This document shows, piece after piece, positions 28,152 through 37,355 of a stretch of 64,000 bases of DNA. How positions within the stretch are numbered: position 1 is the stretch's first letter; each line of letters starts with the position of its first letter. The stretch is from Alkalilimnicola ehrlichii. Lineage in GTDB: Bacteria; Pseudomonadota; Gammaproteobacteria; Nitrococcales; AK92. The DNA lies in assembly GCF_003399765.1 (NCBI RefSeq), contig NZ_NFZV01000019.1, forward strand, positions 29,370-93,369, written 5' to 3'. A program made the position numbers and the translations under genes. The notes below the pieces were generated by a model that was not told the origin of the DNA, searched no databases, and saw nothing but the letters and a program-made list of their open reading frames with translations.

Positions 28152-29218
28152 ATGGCCGGCACCGACCCTCTATCGCGCTTACTGAAGATAGAACATCCGA
28201 TTATTCAAGCGCCGATGGTTGGCGTCTCCACCCCGGAGCTAGCCGCCGCCGTCTCGAACGCCGGTGCGCTCGGCTCGATCGCGATCGGCACCAGCACGCC
28301 GGATGCCGCGCGCGAAACGATCGCTGCGACCCGGGCACTAACGCCGCAGCCTTTCAACGTCAACCTGTTCTGCCATCGCCCCGCCAGCGCCGATAGCGAG
28401 CACGACGCGGCTTGGCTCAAGCACCTGCAACCGTTCTTCGCCGAGTTCGGCGCAACGCCGCCAAGCGGTTTATCCGAAATTTACCGAAGCTTTGTCGATG
28501 ACCGCCCGATGCTGGAGATGCTGCTTGAGGAGCGCCCGGCGGTGGTGAGCTTCCATTTCGGTTTACCGCCGACCGAGTGGATCGACGCCCTGCGCGCGGC
28601 CGGCATTGTCACGCTTGGCTGTGCGACGACGCTCGACGAAGCGCGCCAAATCGAAGCGGCAGGTCTCGACGCGGTGGTCGCACAAGGCACCGAAGCCGGC
28701 GGCCATCGCGGCGTATTCGATCCGGACCAAGGCGACCTGAGCTTAGGCACCTTTGCCCTTGTTCGCTTGCTTGCGCGACACTGCCAAATTCCCATTGTCG
28801 CCGCCGGCGGCATCATGGACGGAGCCGGCATTGCCGCCGCGCAGAGTCTCGGCGCAGACGGCGTTCAGCTCGGCACCGCGTTTATTCTCTGCCCGGAATC
28901 GGCTGCCCTCCCGCCTACCGGGCGATGCTGAAAAGCTCCCGCAGTCGCCATACCGGCGTCACCCGCGGTATCTCCGGCCGCCCTGCGCGCGGCATCGTCA
29001 ACCGGATGCACACCGAAGTTGACCGCCCCAACGCGCCCCGGCCGCCCGCTTATCCCATCGCCTACGACGCCGGCAAAGCGTTGGCCGCAGCCGCGGCGAA
29101 GCAAGGTAATGCAGAGTTCGCCGCTCATTGGGCCGGCCAAGGTGCTCCGCTTGCTCGCGAAATGCCGGCGTCGGACTTAGTAAAGGCACTAATTCGGGAA
29201 TGGCAAACGGGTCGGTAA
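28152..29218 (+). CDS. Nitronate monooxygenase, FMN TIM-barrel (frame broken)
   Basis: About 356 aa reconstructed. Family hallmarks: [24 protein letters not shown] at the start, FHFGLP, the catalytic-His loop [42 protein letters not shown] for FMN phosphate binding. These enzymes oxidise toxic alkyl nitronates such as propionate 3-nitronate. The frame breaks at 28906-28913 (CCCTCCC): the in-frame reading stops at TGA 28929, while the next frame gives [17 protein letters not shown] and ends at 29218 with a typical C-terminal helix. One lost base explains both. Upstream neighbour is a thioesterase. Start ATG 28152 follows AGGAG. Confidence 0.83.
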
Positions 29219-29274
29219 GCTTTAACCGCAACACGGCGGGGCGCGTTTAGCGCCCAGCGTCAGTTTTGTCGATC

Positions 29275-30080
29275 TTAGCGAGCTTCGGCCCGAAGGATAT
29301 TCAGCACCGCTGCGTGCAAGCGCGGATCGCCGCAGGCGACTATCTCCCCCCCGCCTGCGCGCTCTCTCCCTGCCAGTTAGTCACCCGCCCGCCGGCGCCT
29401 TCGATAATCGGAATCAACGCCTGGATATCGTAGGGCTTGAGATCCCGCTCGACGATCAAATCCACCATTCCCATAGCGAGCATGCAGTAGGCATAGCAGT
29501 CGCCGCCGTAACGGAGCATGCGCACCTGCCCGGCAACGGCCGCAAAAGCGTGCCGGCTTTCTGGAGAGTCGAACATCTCCGGGGTGGTACACATAAGAAT
29601 GGCATCGCCCAAATCGGCACATTCCCGGGTAGCTAATGGCGTATCGCCAAGCCAGGCCCGCTCGCCATTACCCATAAAGCGCTCGCCGGTGAAGGGCTGG
29701 TTCATAACGCCCAGCACGGGCGATATGCCGTCGTTCAACGCGATTAAGGTGCCCCATAACGGCAAGCCGGTAATGAAAGCCCGCGTACCGTCGATAGGGT
29801 CAAGCACCCAGGTAAACTCCGAGTCGCCCGCCGAGGTTCCATGCTCTTCGCCTAAAATGCCATGCTCAGGATAACGCTCGCCAATCAGCGCCCGCATGAC
29901 GCGCTCGCCCTCCCGATCGGCGACGGTGACCGGGTCGAACCCACCGGCGGCCTTGTTGTTCACCGCCTGGGAAGTACGGAAGTACGGCAGAATCGCCTCG
30001 GCCGACACATCGGCCAGCTGGTGAGCGAATTCTGTAAGTTCTTGTTTGCGATCCGCCGACAGGCGCATTCTTCTTATCAT
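29275..30080 (-). CDS. hisN: HisN-type histidinol-phosphatase, inositol monophosphatase fold (frame broken)
   Basis: About 268 aa reconstructed. Metal-binding motifs: FDPVTVADREGE, ILGEEHG, WVLDPIDGTRAF near residue 88, and YGGDCYAYCMLAMGMVDLIVE. In this subfamily the enzyme dephosphorylates histidinol phosphate; other inositol-phosphatase-like substrates remain possible. The frame ends early after the C7 run 29346-29352. One more base restores GGEIVACGDPRLHAAV and a stop at 29275. It begins 22 bases after the FMN reductase, so the two are probably co-transcribed. ATG 30080 follows AGGATC; a second ATG at 30068 is also possible. Confidence 0.82.
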
Positions 30081-30101
30081 AGCAACAGATCCTAGGAGGG
30101 G

Positions 30102-30661
30102 CTAGCCCTCGCGTAGACGCTTCAGCGCTCCGCCCCACGCGATAAGTTGATCAAGCATACCGTTCAACGTTTTTCATGATAGCCCGCGGGCTTGAACGCG
30201 CTCATATTCTCGAAGTCGGTAAATAACGAGAACGTCACCTGACTCCGAACATCGGCGATCTGCAACTCGGCCATCACCAAGCGTAGGTGCTCGACGGCAC
30301 GAGTGCCCCCGGCACTGCCGTAGGAGACGAATCCGGCAGCCTTGTTATTCCACTCGCGGTAGAGATAGTCGATCGCGTTCTTGAGTGCTCCGGAGGTACC
30401 GTGGTTGTACTCGGGGGTGACGAAGACGAACGCGTCAAAGGCATCGATTTTGCGCGACCAGACTTTCGTGTGCTCGTTGCTGTACTGGCCGAGCGAAGGC
30501 GGCACCGGCTCATCAAGGAGCGGCAGATTGAAATCCTTGATATCGACGAGTTCGAACTCCGCATCCGTACGCTGTTTGGCCAAATCGAAAGTCCAACGTG
30601 CCACCGCCTCGCCATTGCGTCCGGGCCGGGTGCTGCCGAGAATGATGCCAATATTGAGCAT
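30102..30661 (-). CDS. NADPH-dependent FMN reductase (frame broken near the end)
   Basis: About 186 aa reconstructed. Flavodoxin-like fold: MLNIGIILGSTRPGRNGEAVARW with the FMN-phosphate loop, FVFVTPEYNHGTSGALKNAIDYL and FVSYGSAGGTRAVEHLR. Family members reduce FMN, quinones or azo compounds. The last codons break at the T5 run 30170-30174; one more base gives YHEK, TLNGMLDQLIAWGGALKRL and a stop at 30102, restoring the usual C-terminal helix. Start ATG 30661 follows AGGAG. It precedes hisN by 22 bases. Substrate unknown. Confidence 0.83.
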
Positions 30662-30851
30662 GATCGAGACTCTCCTGTCTACCGTTCGGTCATTTTCCTT
30701 CACGTGCAGGCAGCTATCCTTCTATGCAATAGTCAGGCGTTCATAGCCTATCCGCAGGGGAGCTACTTACCGGAGCCGGTCGTTGCTCGACACAGTGATC
30801 ATCCCAAAGACAAAAAGGCCGCGTTGCACCCACGTGCGATATCCTGCACGC

Positions 30852-31933
30852 CTAATTCGACACCGCAACTTTGCGTGGCAAGCGGAACCAGAAGAGCGCC
30901 CCGTGTCCGGGCTGACTCTCTACACCAATTTCACCCCGTTGTGCTATCACCGCTCGGCGCGCTATGTGAAGACCGATGCCCAACCCATTTGGGCGGCCGA
31001 CTTCAACGGCCGAAACAACTCCGCCTGTCGCTCTTTGGATATGCCCACCCCCGAGTCTCTGACCTTAAAGAGAACATGATCGTCCTCCTCCTCCACCTCG
31101 ACTCTGACAAACCCCGATTCCGTGTACTTGATTGCGTTATCCAGCAGATTGCCGAGGGCATCTACAAATAGATGTTCGTCGACGTCCATCTCCAATGAGC
31201 GGTTTGCACGAATCTCCAACCGCAACCCTTTGGAACCCGCTTCCGCCCTCCGGTCATCCAGCACCTCATCGATGAGATTTGCTGGCCGCAGACAGCGCGG
31301 CCTGACCGGCAACTCCTCGGGCTTGAAGCGCTCCAGACGCATGACGCTCTCTATCAGGGATGTCATCCGGCGCACGCTGCGCAACGATGGACCGAGCAAA
31401 TCCGCGGGAACCTTGGCGGAACGCTGCAACATCTGAAGCTGCAACGAGAGGCTGCTCAGGGGAGAACGCATCTGGTGCGCGAGGCCAGCAAGATAGTAAG
31501 CTCGATCCCGCGCCACCTTCTCAGCCTGATAGATGGTGTAGCGTCGCACCGATTCGGCCGTCAGTTCGAAAATCGACTGATAGAAATAGGAGTACTCGTC
31601 GAAGCTGACCTGCAACCCGCGATCTCGGACCCAGGGACGAATGACATCGACAACGATGCGGTATTCCCGAACCACCTCCTCTATCGGTATCTCTTGGGAG
31701 ACTCTCGCTTCTGGGTCGAGGCGTTCGGTGACCTGCCAGATCTCGCCAGGTTCCTCTGCATCCCTAAGATCGCAGAGACCTTCGCCGATTACCTTAAGCT
31801 GCACCGAAAGATGGTCCTTCAGTGCCGCCTCGCCCACATTGAGGTGTGGATGCGGAGAACACCGCCAAGCGGTGTACCAGCGCTCGGTAACCTCTTCGCG
31901 GTCCTGAATTAAGGCATCACCGAAGCTCGACAA
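30852..31933 (-). CDS. Cytosolic sensor histidine kinase (frame broken)
   Basis: About 360 aa reconstructed. An unrecognised helical N-terminal sensor (residues 1-150), then HisKA with LAHQMRSPLSSLSL, HATPase with ALGNLLDNAIKYTES and DSGVGISKERQAELF. The G2 box GLGIGLHIARR appears only after restoring one base near 30984-30990, and the frame then runs to TAG at 30852. The start is ambiguous: TTG 31933 has a strong purine-rich GAGGAGG upstream; ATG 31969 adds 12 residues without a ribosome site. No membrane segment or receiver, and no response regulator nearby. Located downstream of the tRNA-Phe repeat array on the same strand. Confidence 0.72.
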
Positions 31934-32179
31934 CCTCCTTCCTCCTCTCGTACCTGGAAAGGCCCCCATTGCCCGGCGGCTAGTAAATGCTCTCTCAGGT
32001 AATCTGGGGACTAAGCACAAATCTATCAGCGAGCGCAGGCACCCATAGCCCAGCAGAAACGAATGCAACGCAGATCGTCCGCGCGGGAAAACACGATAAG
32101 TAGAGAGACAAGACGCAGGATGCCCGGTAATTACCCGGCACGGGGGGATTCAGTCCTCAGAAACAACAAAGACCACGAG

Positions 32180-32668
32180 CGAGCCCGAAGGGCCGAGCAA
32201 GCTAACCGCCGACAATAAACAAGTCGGTTCGATTCCTGTTAGCAAGAACCAAAGCAGTTAGAAGTTGCGATAGCAGACGGGGAATAGAAAGAAGATGGTG
32301 GCCAGGGACGGACCAATTCGCCGCTAGGCGAATTAGGTCGCCGCTAGGCGAGCCCGAAGGGCCGAGGCCCAGCATGGGCCGAGCAATCTAACCGCCGACA
32401 ATAAATCAAGTCGGTTCGGTTCCTGTAGCTAAGAACCGAGACAGTCAGAAGCTGCAACATCAAGATGGGAAGATAGAGAAAATGGTGGCCAGGGACGGAC
32501 CAATTCGCCGCCAGGCGAATTAGGTCGCCGCTAGGCGAGCCCGAAGGGCCGAGGCTCAGCATGAGCCGAGCAATCTAACCGCCGACAATAAACAAGTTGG
32601 TTCGATTCCTGTAGCTAAGAATCGAGACAGTCAGAAGCTGCAACATCAAGATGGGAAGATAGAGAAAA
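32180..32668 (-). repeat. Tandem 186/187-bp repeats downstream of tRNA-Phe, each with the tRNA 3 prime end
   Basis: Units at 32483-32668 and 32296-32482 are nearly identical; a degenerate partial unit lies at 32180-32295. Each full unit starts (plus strand) with TGGTGGCCAGGGACGGA, the exact last 18 bases of the adjacent tRNA-Phe gene. Units hold several hairpins: GGCCC/GGGCC (32366-32380) in one unit is GGCTC/GAGCC (32553-32567) in the next, and TCGGTTC/GAACCGA (32416-32439) is TCGATTC/GAATCGA (32602-32625). Both are compensatory changes. The plan resembles the rtT repeats after tyrT in E. coli. Likely transcribed with the tRNA. Confidence 0.85.
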
Positions 32669-32744
32669 TGGTGGCCAGGGACGGAATCGAACCGCCGACA
32701 CGGGGATTTTCAGTCCCCTGCTCTACCGACTGAGCTACCTGGCC
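32669..32744 (-). tRNA. tRNA-Phe (GAA)
   Basis: 76 bases including encoded CCA. Cloverleaf read on the minus strand: acceptor GGCCAGG, D-arm AGCTCAGTCGGTAGAGC, anticodon arm GGGGA-CTGAAAA-TCCCC with anticodon GAA, T-arm GGCGGTTCGATTCC. Its position next to yggX-mutY is common in gammaproteobacteria. Confidence 0.97.
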
Positions 32745-32819
32745 TCCGAAAGAGGCGCTCATTTCACCCGATATTAACCGCAGCGTCAAGAGCTACAGTG
32801 CAATTCTCTTATGAAAACC

Positions 32820-33086
32820 TCATTCCGGGCGATAATCCGGCGGCGTTTCGGCCCCTTCGCCAAAGAAGAATTTCTCCATCTCGCCTTCCAGAAACTTGCG
32901 CGCTTTAGGATCGACCGGGGTTAGTCGGTATTCGTTGATCAGCATGGTCTGGTGCTGAATCCAAGCTTGCCAGGCTTCTTTGGAGACATTCTCGTAAATC
33001 CGCTTGCCTAACTCGCCGGGATACGGCAGGCGTTCTAGGCCTTCAGCCTCGCGGCCGAGTTTGATGCAGTTTACCGTTCGCGTCAT
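32820..33086 (-). CDS. yggX: YggX, Fe(II)-trafficking / oxidative protection protein
   Basis: 88 aa, full family length. The start [25 protein letters not shown] with its conserved Cys near residue 7, then [23 protein letters not shown], are diagnostic. YggX protects Fe-S enzymes and helps iron trafficking. ATG 33086 has AGGAGA upstream and overlaps the mutY stop by 4 bases (ATGA type), so translation is probably coupled. MutY is itself an Fe-S protein, a common pairing. Confidence 0.95.
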   Translation of the reverse strand: MTRTVNCIKLGREAEGLERLPYPGELGKRIYENVSKEAWQAWIQHQTMLINEYRLTPVDPKARKFLEGEMEKFFFGEGAETPPDYRPE

Positions 33087-34147
33087 AAAGGGTCTCCTTC
33101 GCTCCATTTTGCCAGCAACCGCTCGATCGGCGCGGCCAGCCCGCGAGTCAACATTGAGCGGCTGTTATACCAGACGGTGTCACGCGGTTCCATGACTTGC
33201 CCTGGCGACGGGATGACCTGAACCTGGATCGGGGTTATTTCCAATCGGAAATGACTGAAAATATGCGTCAACGGCTCCCACTCGGTGGCTTTACCTGGTT
33301 CCAAGCCGTAATGCGTTCGACAGTATGCCCGCCAATCCGCCCCCGGCTCGCACTCGGGAAAGCTCCACAACCCGCCCCAAATACCGCTCGGCGGACGCCG
33401 CTCCAGAAGCAAGGCCCCCTCGTTTTCCAGCAAAAGCATGTTGACCCGACGGCGCGGTTGCGGCCGCTTCGGCTTAGATTCGGGGTACGCCGTCGGCTGC
33501 CCTTGCGCATACGCTTCGCAGCCATTCTGTAAGGGGCAACGGTGACATGCCGGGCGGGAGCGAGTGCATAACGTCGCGCCCAAATCCATCATAGCCTGAT
33601 TGTACGCCGCGCACCGGAGCGGCGGCGTATTCCGCTCGCTAAGCGCCCATAAACGCTTCAAGGTGGCACTTTGCCCCGGCCAGCCGGGCACGGCATAGAA
33701 GCGTGCCAGTACCCGTTTAACGTTGCCGTCCAGAATCGGGTGACACTGGCCGCTGCCTAAGGAGAGAATCGCCCCGGCTGTGGATCGACCGATACCCGGC
33801 AACCCCTCGACGGCCTCCAGATCGGTGGGCAACTCGCCTCCATGTTCGGCCACAATCTGTCGAGCAGCTTTATGCAGATTGCGCGCACGAGCGTAATACC
33901 CTAGCCCCGACCATAAGGCCAGCACGTCGTCTTGCTCGGCAGCAGCAAGGCTGGCGACGTCGGGAAAACGCTGCATAAAGCGCTCGAAGTACGGAATAAC
34001 GGTCGCTACCTGAGTTTGCTGCAGCATTACCTCCGAGACCCACACCCGATACGGAGTAGCAGGCCGCTGCCAGGGCAAATCATGGCGGCCGTGGCAGTCG
34101 AACCATTCGAGCACACGGCCGCTAAAGGCTTCGGGCGTTAGACTCAT
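33083..34147 (-). CDS. mutY: A/G-specific adenine glycosylase MutY
   Basis: 354 aa. HhH-GPD domain with [18 protein letters not shown], the hairpin [16 protein letters not shown] and catalytic Asp in [12 protein letters not shown]; the Fe-S ligands [17 protein letters not shown] show C-x6-C-x2-C-x5-C; a C-terminal NUDIX-like domain ([16 protein letters not shown]) recognises 8-oxoguanine. It removes adenine mispaired with 8-oxoG. ATG 34147 is the domain start; the open frame reaches 34267 inside asmA. Four bases separate it from the asmA stop; it overlaps yggX. Confidence 0.97.
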   Translation of the reverse strand: MSLTPEAFSGRVLEWFDCHGRHDLPWQRPATPYRVWVSEVMLQQTQVATVIPYFERFMQRFPDVASLAAAEQDDVLALWSGLGYYARARNLHKAARQIVAEHGGELPTDLEAVEGLPGIGRSTAGAILSLGSGQCHPILDGNVKRVLARFYAVPGWPGQSATLKRLWALSERNTPPLRCAAYNQAMMDLGATLCTRSRPACHRCPLQNGCEAYAQGQPTAYPESKPKRPQPRRRVNMLLLENEGALLLERRPPSGIWGGLWSFPECEPGADWRAYCRTHYGLEPGKATEWEPLTHIFSHFRLEITPIQVQVIPSPGQVMEPRDTVWYNSRSMLTRGLAAPIERLLAKWSEGDPL

Positions 34148-34151
34148 AGCA

Positions 34152-36353
34152 TTAACGGCGTAGCAAATCGCGTACTCGGCCTTCCACTTCCTCGCCGACA
34201 CGTTCGCGCGCACGCTCTTGCTCGCGCTCCAAACGCTCCTCCAGCTCCCGCCGCTCTTCTTCGACACGCTGCTGTAGGCGGTCCTGCTCTTGTTGCAGAC
34301 GTTCGCGCGCTTCCCGCTCGGCTTCGCGTAGTTGTTCGCCGTGCAGCTGCATCAATGCGGATTGCAGGTCGACACTGATGTTGAAGTCGTCCAGCGGACC
34401 GCGAACGCGGATCGGAATCGGAATACGACGCAGCTCGTCGAGTTCGCGGCCTTCGGCGCCGGTGAGCGTATCCACCAGGTTAACCGTCAGCAGATAATCG
34501 AGGGTCATGTCCGTGAGGTTAACGCCGCCTTCGCCGGTAATACGCATTAGCGGCGACTCGCCGCGCAGATCCTCGTTGCGGATCACGCCGTCCTCGGCCA
34601 CGAAGCTGCCGGTCAAACGCGCGAAGTCGCTGACGTCATCCTCCCGCTCCGGCGCATCGCGTCTCTGCAACCGCGCCTGCGCACGCCGCAGCTCGTAGGC
34701 GATGTTAATACCCTGGACAGACGCTTCGTCAAACTGAAACTGCCCTTCGCCCGTCAAACTGTTGAGCCAGGCGCCGACGCTATTGCCTACCATCGTTAGA
34801 GAAAACGCCACATCGCCGCGCCCGGTCACCCAGTCGTCATCGAGCAGATCCTCGGTCAACGGCCCGGCTTGAATACCTTGCAGCGCCTTGCGCATCGCTA
34901 AACGGGGAGTGTCTTCCCGCACGTCGAAAATCAACTCGCCTTCGAAGCGGCCGTCATAGAGATTCGCTTGCATGGGCGAAAGCCTAATCTCGCCGTTTTC
35001 GGCCCGCAGGTCGGCAGCCATATCGGCCATTTGCAAACCGGCAACCCGCAGTTGCCCCAGCCTGAATTCGCCGGTCAGATCCAGCCCGCGCAACAGTTCC
35101 AACGGCAAGTCGAATTCGGCCTCTTCCACCGGCTCGCCATCGATCCTTTCGGCCTCGTCCTCGCGCTCCGGCCCTAGGTAACGATCGAGATCGATGGCAT
35201 CGATGCTCAGTGCAAACTCCGCTACCGGCCCTTCGAAAGAGCGCACCAGAGCACGGCCGCTAATGGTGGTATCGTCAAGCGCGATATTCAGAGTCCGCAA
35301 GTCGAGCTGCTCGTCGGCCCAAATCACGTCCATGGTGGCTGCCACGCGTTGCAAGACATCGGGGTCGGCGGTTTCCGGGGCGTCGATATCAAGCCGCGCC
35401 AGCAGCGCTCGGGCATCGAACTCGGGCACATCGACCCGCGCCTGGGCACTCAGCTGCTCGTCGTCTTGCCGAGCTTCTAGGGCGGCAAGTAGTTCGATCC
35501 CCGCAGCACCGATGCGCAATTCAGGCAACTCGTAACGGCCGGCGGCCAGATCCAGGTTGATCCGTTCGGCCCGCAACGACACGCTCTGCTCCCGGTTCGG
35601 GATTGCCTCGCCGCGAGCGATAAGTTGCAGATTAAGATTACGCGCTAGAAGCTGTTCGAACGCGGCGTCGAATTCGACCTCAAGACGTAAGTTGCCGGCT
35701 AAGCTCATATCGTCCGGCAGATTGACCGTCCAGCTCGACTGCACCGGCACCGGTTCGTTGAAGCGAATACGGCCCGTTTCGAAATTCAGCGGATCGATAG
35801 CGTAGCGATCGCCCGTTTGGCGATCCTCGTAGGAGAAGAAGGCGTCGGTTAGTCGCACGCCGCCGATGTCCGCAAGGGTAATGCCGACCTCGGTAGGCTC
35901 TTCGTCTTCCGGACGCTCTACCGGCTCTCGCTCGTCATCGGCGGTCGCTTCGATGAGCTGCTCCCAGTTACCCCGACCGTTTTCGTCGACGATCAGACGC
36001 ACCCGGGCGCCCTCCAAAACCAGGGTGTCCAGCTCGATTTGGCGGCGTAACAAAGGCAACACGCGGACCGCCAAATAAACGCGCTCGATTTCGGCAAACG
36101 GCTCCGGGCTGTCGAATGCCGGATCGTCGGCCAGGCTGGTACGGCCTAGCTCCAACCCCAGCCAGGGGTAGAAAGACAACTTGAGGTCGCCTTCGATGCT
36201 GAGCTCGCGCCCGGTTTCGCGTTCGACGATGGCTTCGATGTCGTCGCGATAATCGTTCGGATCGATCAGCAGCAACGCTGCCCCCATAGCGCCCAACAAA
36301 AGCACTACCAGAATCAAAAAAACCAGCCCGATCCACTTGAGCACACGGCCCAT
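34152..36353 (-). CDS. asmA: AsmA-family envelope protein
   Basis: About 733 aa. One N-terminal membrane anchor ([20 protein letters not shown]), then the AsmA N-domain (INRAD-like [17 protein letters not shown]), a long repeat of beta-strand grooves and the C-terminal AsmA signature ([20 protein letters not shown]). Such proteins are thought to move phospholipids or restrain outer-membrane assembly. The last 70 residues are an extreme Glu/Arg/Gln coiled coil ([19 protein letters not shown]...), longer than usual. ATG 36353 is chosen (TTG 36359 is the alternative), with AGGGGG upstream. First of an asmA-mutY-yggX set. Confidence 0.88.
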   Translation of the reverse strand: MGRVLKWIGLVFLILVVLLLGAMGAALLLIDPNDYRDDIEAIVERETGRELSIEGDLKLSFYPWLGLELGRTSLADDPAFDSPEPFAEIERVYLAVRVLPLLRRQIELDTLVLEGARVRLIVDENGRGNWEQLIEATADDEREPVERPEDEEPTEVGITLADIGGVRLTDAFFSYEDRQTGDRYAIDPLNFETGRIRFNEPVPVQSSWTVNLPDDMSLAGNLRLEVEFDAAFEQLLARNLNLQLIARGEAIPNREQSVSLRAERINLDLAAGRYELPELRIGAAGIELLAALEARQDDEQLSAQARVDVPEFDARALLARLDIDAPETADPDVLQRVAATMDVIWADEQLDLRTLNIALDDTTISGRALVRSFEGPVAEFALSIDAIDLDRYLGPEREDEAERIDGEPVEEAEFDLPLELLRGLDLTGEFRLGQLRVAGLQMADMAADLRAENGEIRLSPMQANLYDGRFEGELIFDVREDTPRLAMRKALQGIQAGPLTEDLLDDDWVTGRGDVAFSLTMVGNSVGAWLNSLTGEGQFQFDEASVQGINIAYELRRAQARLQRRDAPEREDDVSDFARLTGSFVAEDGVIRNEDLRGESPLMRITGEGGVNLTDMTLDYLLTVNLVDTLTGAEGRELDELRRIPIPIRVRGPLDDFNISVDLQSALMQLHGEQLREAEREARERLQQEQDRLQQRVEEERRELEERLEREQERARERVGEEVEGRVRDLLRR

Positions 36354-36527
36354 ATTCAAGCCCCCTACTGACGAATATTCAAAAAACGCACCTGCCCGAC
36401 GTCCCCTCTTTCGGCAGACTGCCCGCCTAATTCAGGAAACAGCGTCTTTCGCAGCGACACCGTCACGCTAACAGCAGCACAGCCCTCACCCGGTGCCGGC
36501 AGCGAAACGTCCGCACCATCGATAACT

Positions 36528-36557
36528 TTTACAACGAAACCGACCTGGCTCTATAGT
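36528..36557 (+). promoter_or_regulatory. Putative sigma-70 promoter of the host-attachment gene
   Basis: TTTACA (36528-36533) and TATAGT (36552-36557) are 18 bases apart, 104 bases before the gene start. The remainder of the 300-base gap 36354-36660 shows no other feature. Confidence 0.5.
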
Positions 36558-36660
36558 GCCATATTGAGATAAATCGCCCACCACCCCAAAGACTCAATTA
36601 GAGGGAGGCGATCTATCCGGGTCTCCGCCCCGCCGTGAGCAGACAGGACGGGAGACAACT

Positions 36661-37191
36661 ATGAGCGAATACTGCGTTGTGGTCGCTGAAGTGGCACGAG
36701 CCCGCATCTTCACCTTAGAACCCCCGGAAGTACCGGAGTTCGACCCTGGCCCTAAACTTATCGAGCGCAAGTCACTTGCCAACCCGCAACACGTAGCTCA
36801 GGAAAGCGAATACTGGACCGAAACGCGTCGCGGCGCCCACCGCGAACACACAGCCGCACAACGTGCCGGGCAAGTGGTAGGCATTCCACATCATAATTAT
36901 GACGAACACCGCGACCAGAACGAACGCCAGAATAATAAGGCATTTGCGAAAGATCTGGTTTCGGAGCTGGATCGCATGATCGCCGCGAACGGCTTCCGTC
37001 ACGTTGTCCTTTGCGCCGAAAAGCAGATGCTGGGTTATCTGCGGCCGCAAATCAGCAGCCACCTCCACGGCGATATCGATTTACGCGAGGTACCTAAAGA
37101 TCTAGCCAACTTATCGCCGCACGCCTTACACAGGAAATTGGCTAACGAGGGGTTTCTCCCGGCGCAGAAAAAGCGGGTACCGCCCGCTTAA
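36661..37191 (+). CDS. Host-attachment (baeRF) family protein
   Basis: 176 aa. Start MSEYCVVVAEVARARIFTLE, followed by a His/Asp/Arg-rich loop (HREHTAAQRAGQVVGIPHHN) and C-terminal LRPQISSHLHGDIDLREVPKDLANLSPHALHRKL. This pattern belongs to the family named for plant or host attachment, now seen as archaeo-eukaryotic release-factor-like domains. Function in free-living bacteria is unclear. ATG 36661 has GGGAGA upstream. It stands alone with its own promoter candidate. Confidence 0.8.
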   Translation: MSEYCVVVAEVARARIFTLEPPEVPEFDPGPKLIERKSLANPQHVAQESEYWTETRRGAHREHTAAQRAGQVVGIPHHNYDEHRDQNERQNNKAFAKDLVSELDRMIAANGFRHVVLCAEKQMLGYLRPQISSHLHGDIDLREVPKDLANLSPHALHRKLANEGFLPAQKKRVPPA

Positions 37192-37355
37192 GCGCGCATT
37201 CGTTGTCCGGTAATCCAGCAGGCCTGGCTCGGAGAAAATCGAGGCAGGCCTCTGCCGTTAAAAGCAAACACCCACAAACAGCTTGCTTGCCATAGCCGCT
37301 CGGTTACGCTAAGAAAACGCAAAACACGGACGTACAGGAGCGAGGGGCCATTATT

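Noticed and set aside
32344..32562. Minus-strand 72-residue frame inside the tRNA-Phe repeat array
   Set aside because: It crosses repeat units and hairpins; the units change by compensatory RNA substitutions, not codon-like ones.
32180..32668. CRISPR array
   Set aside because: Period of 186-187 bases, no short direct repeats with unique spacers, and units end in tRNA sequence; no cas genes.
34968..36078. Several plus-strand frames of 60-113 residues over asmA
   Set aside because: Ser/Arg-rich antisense shadows of a GC-rich gene.
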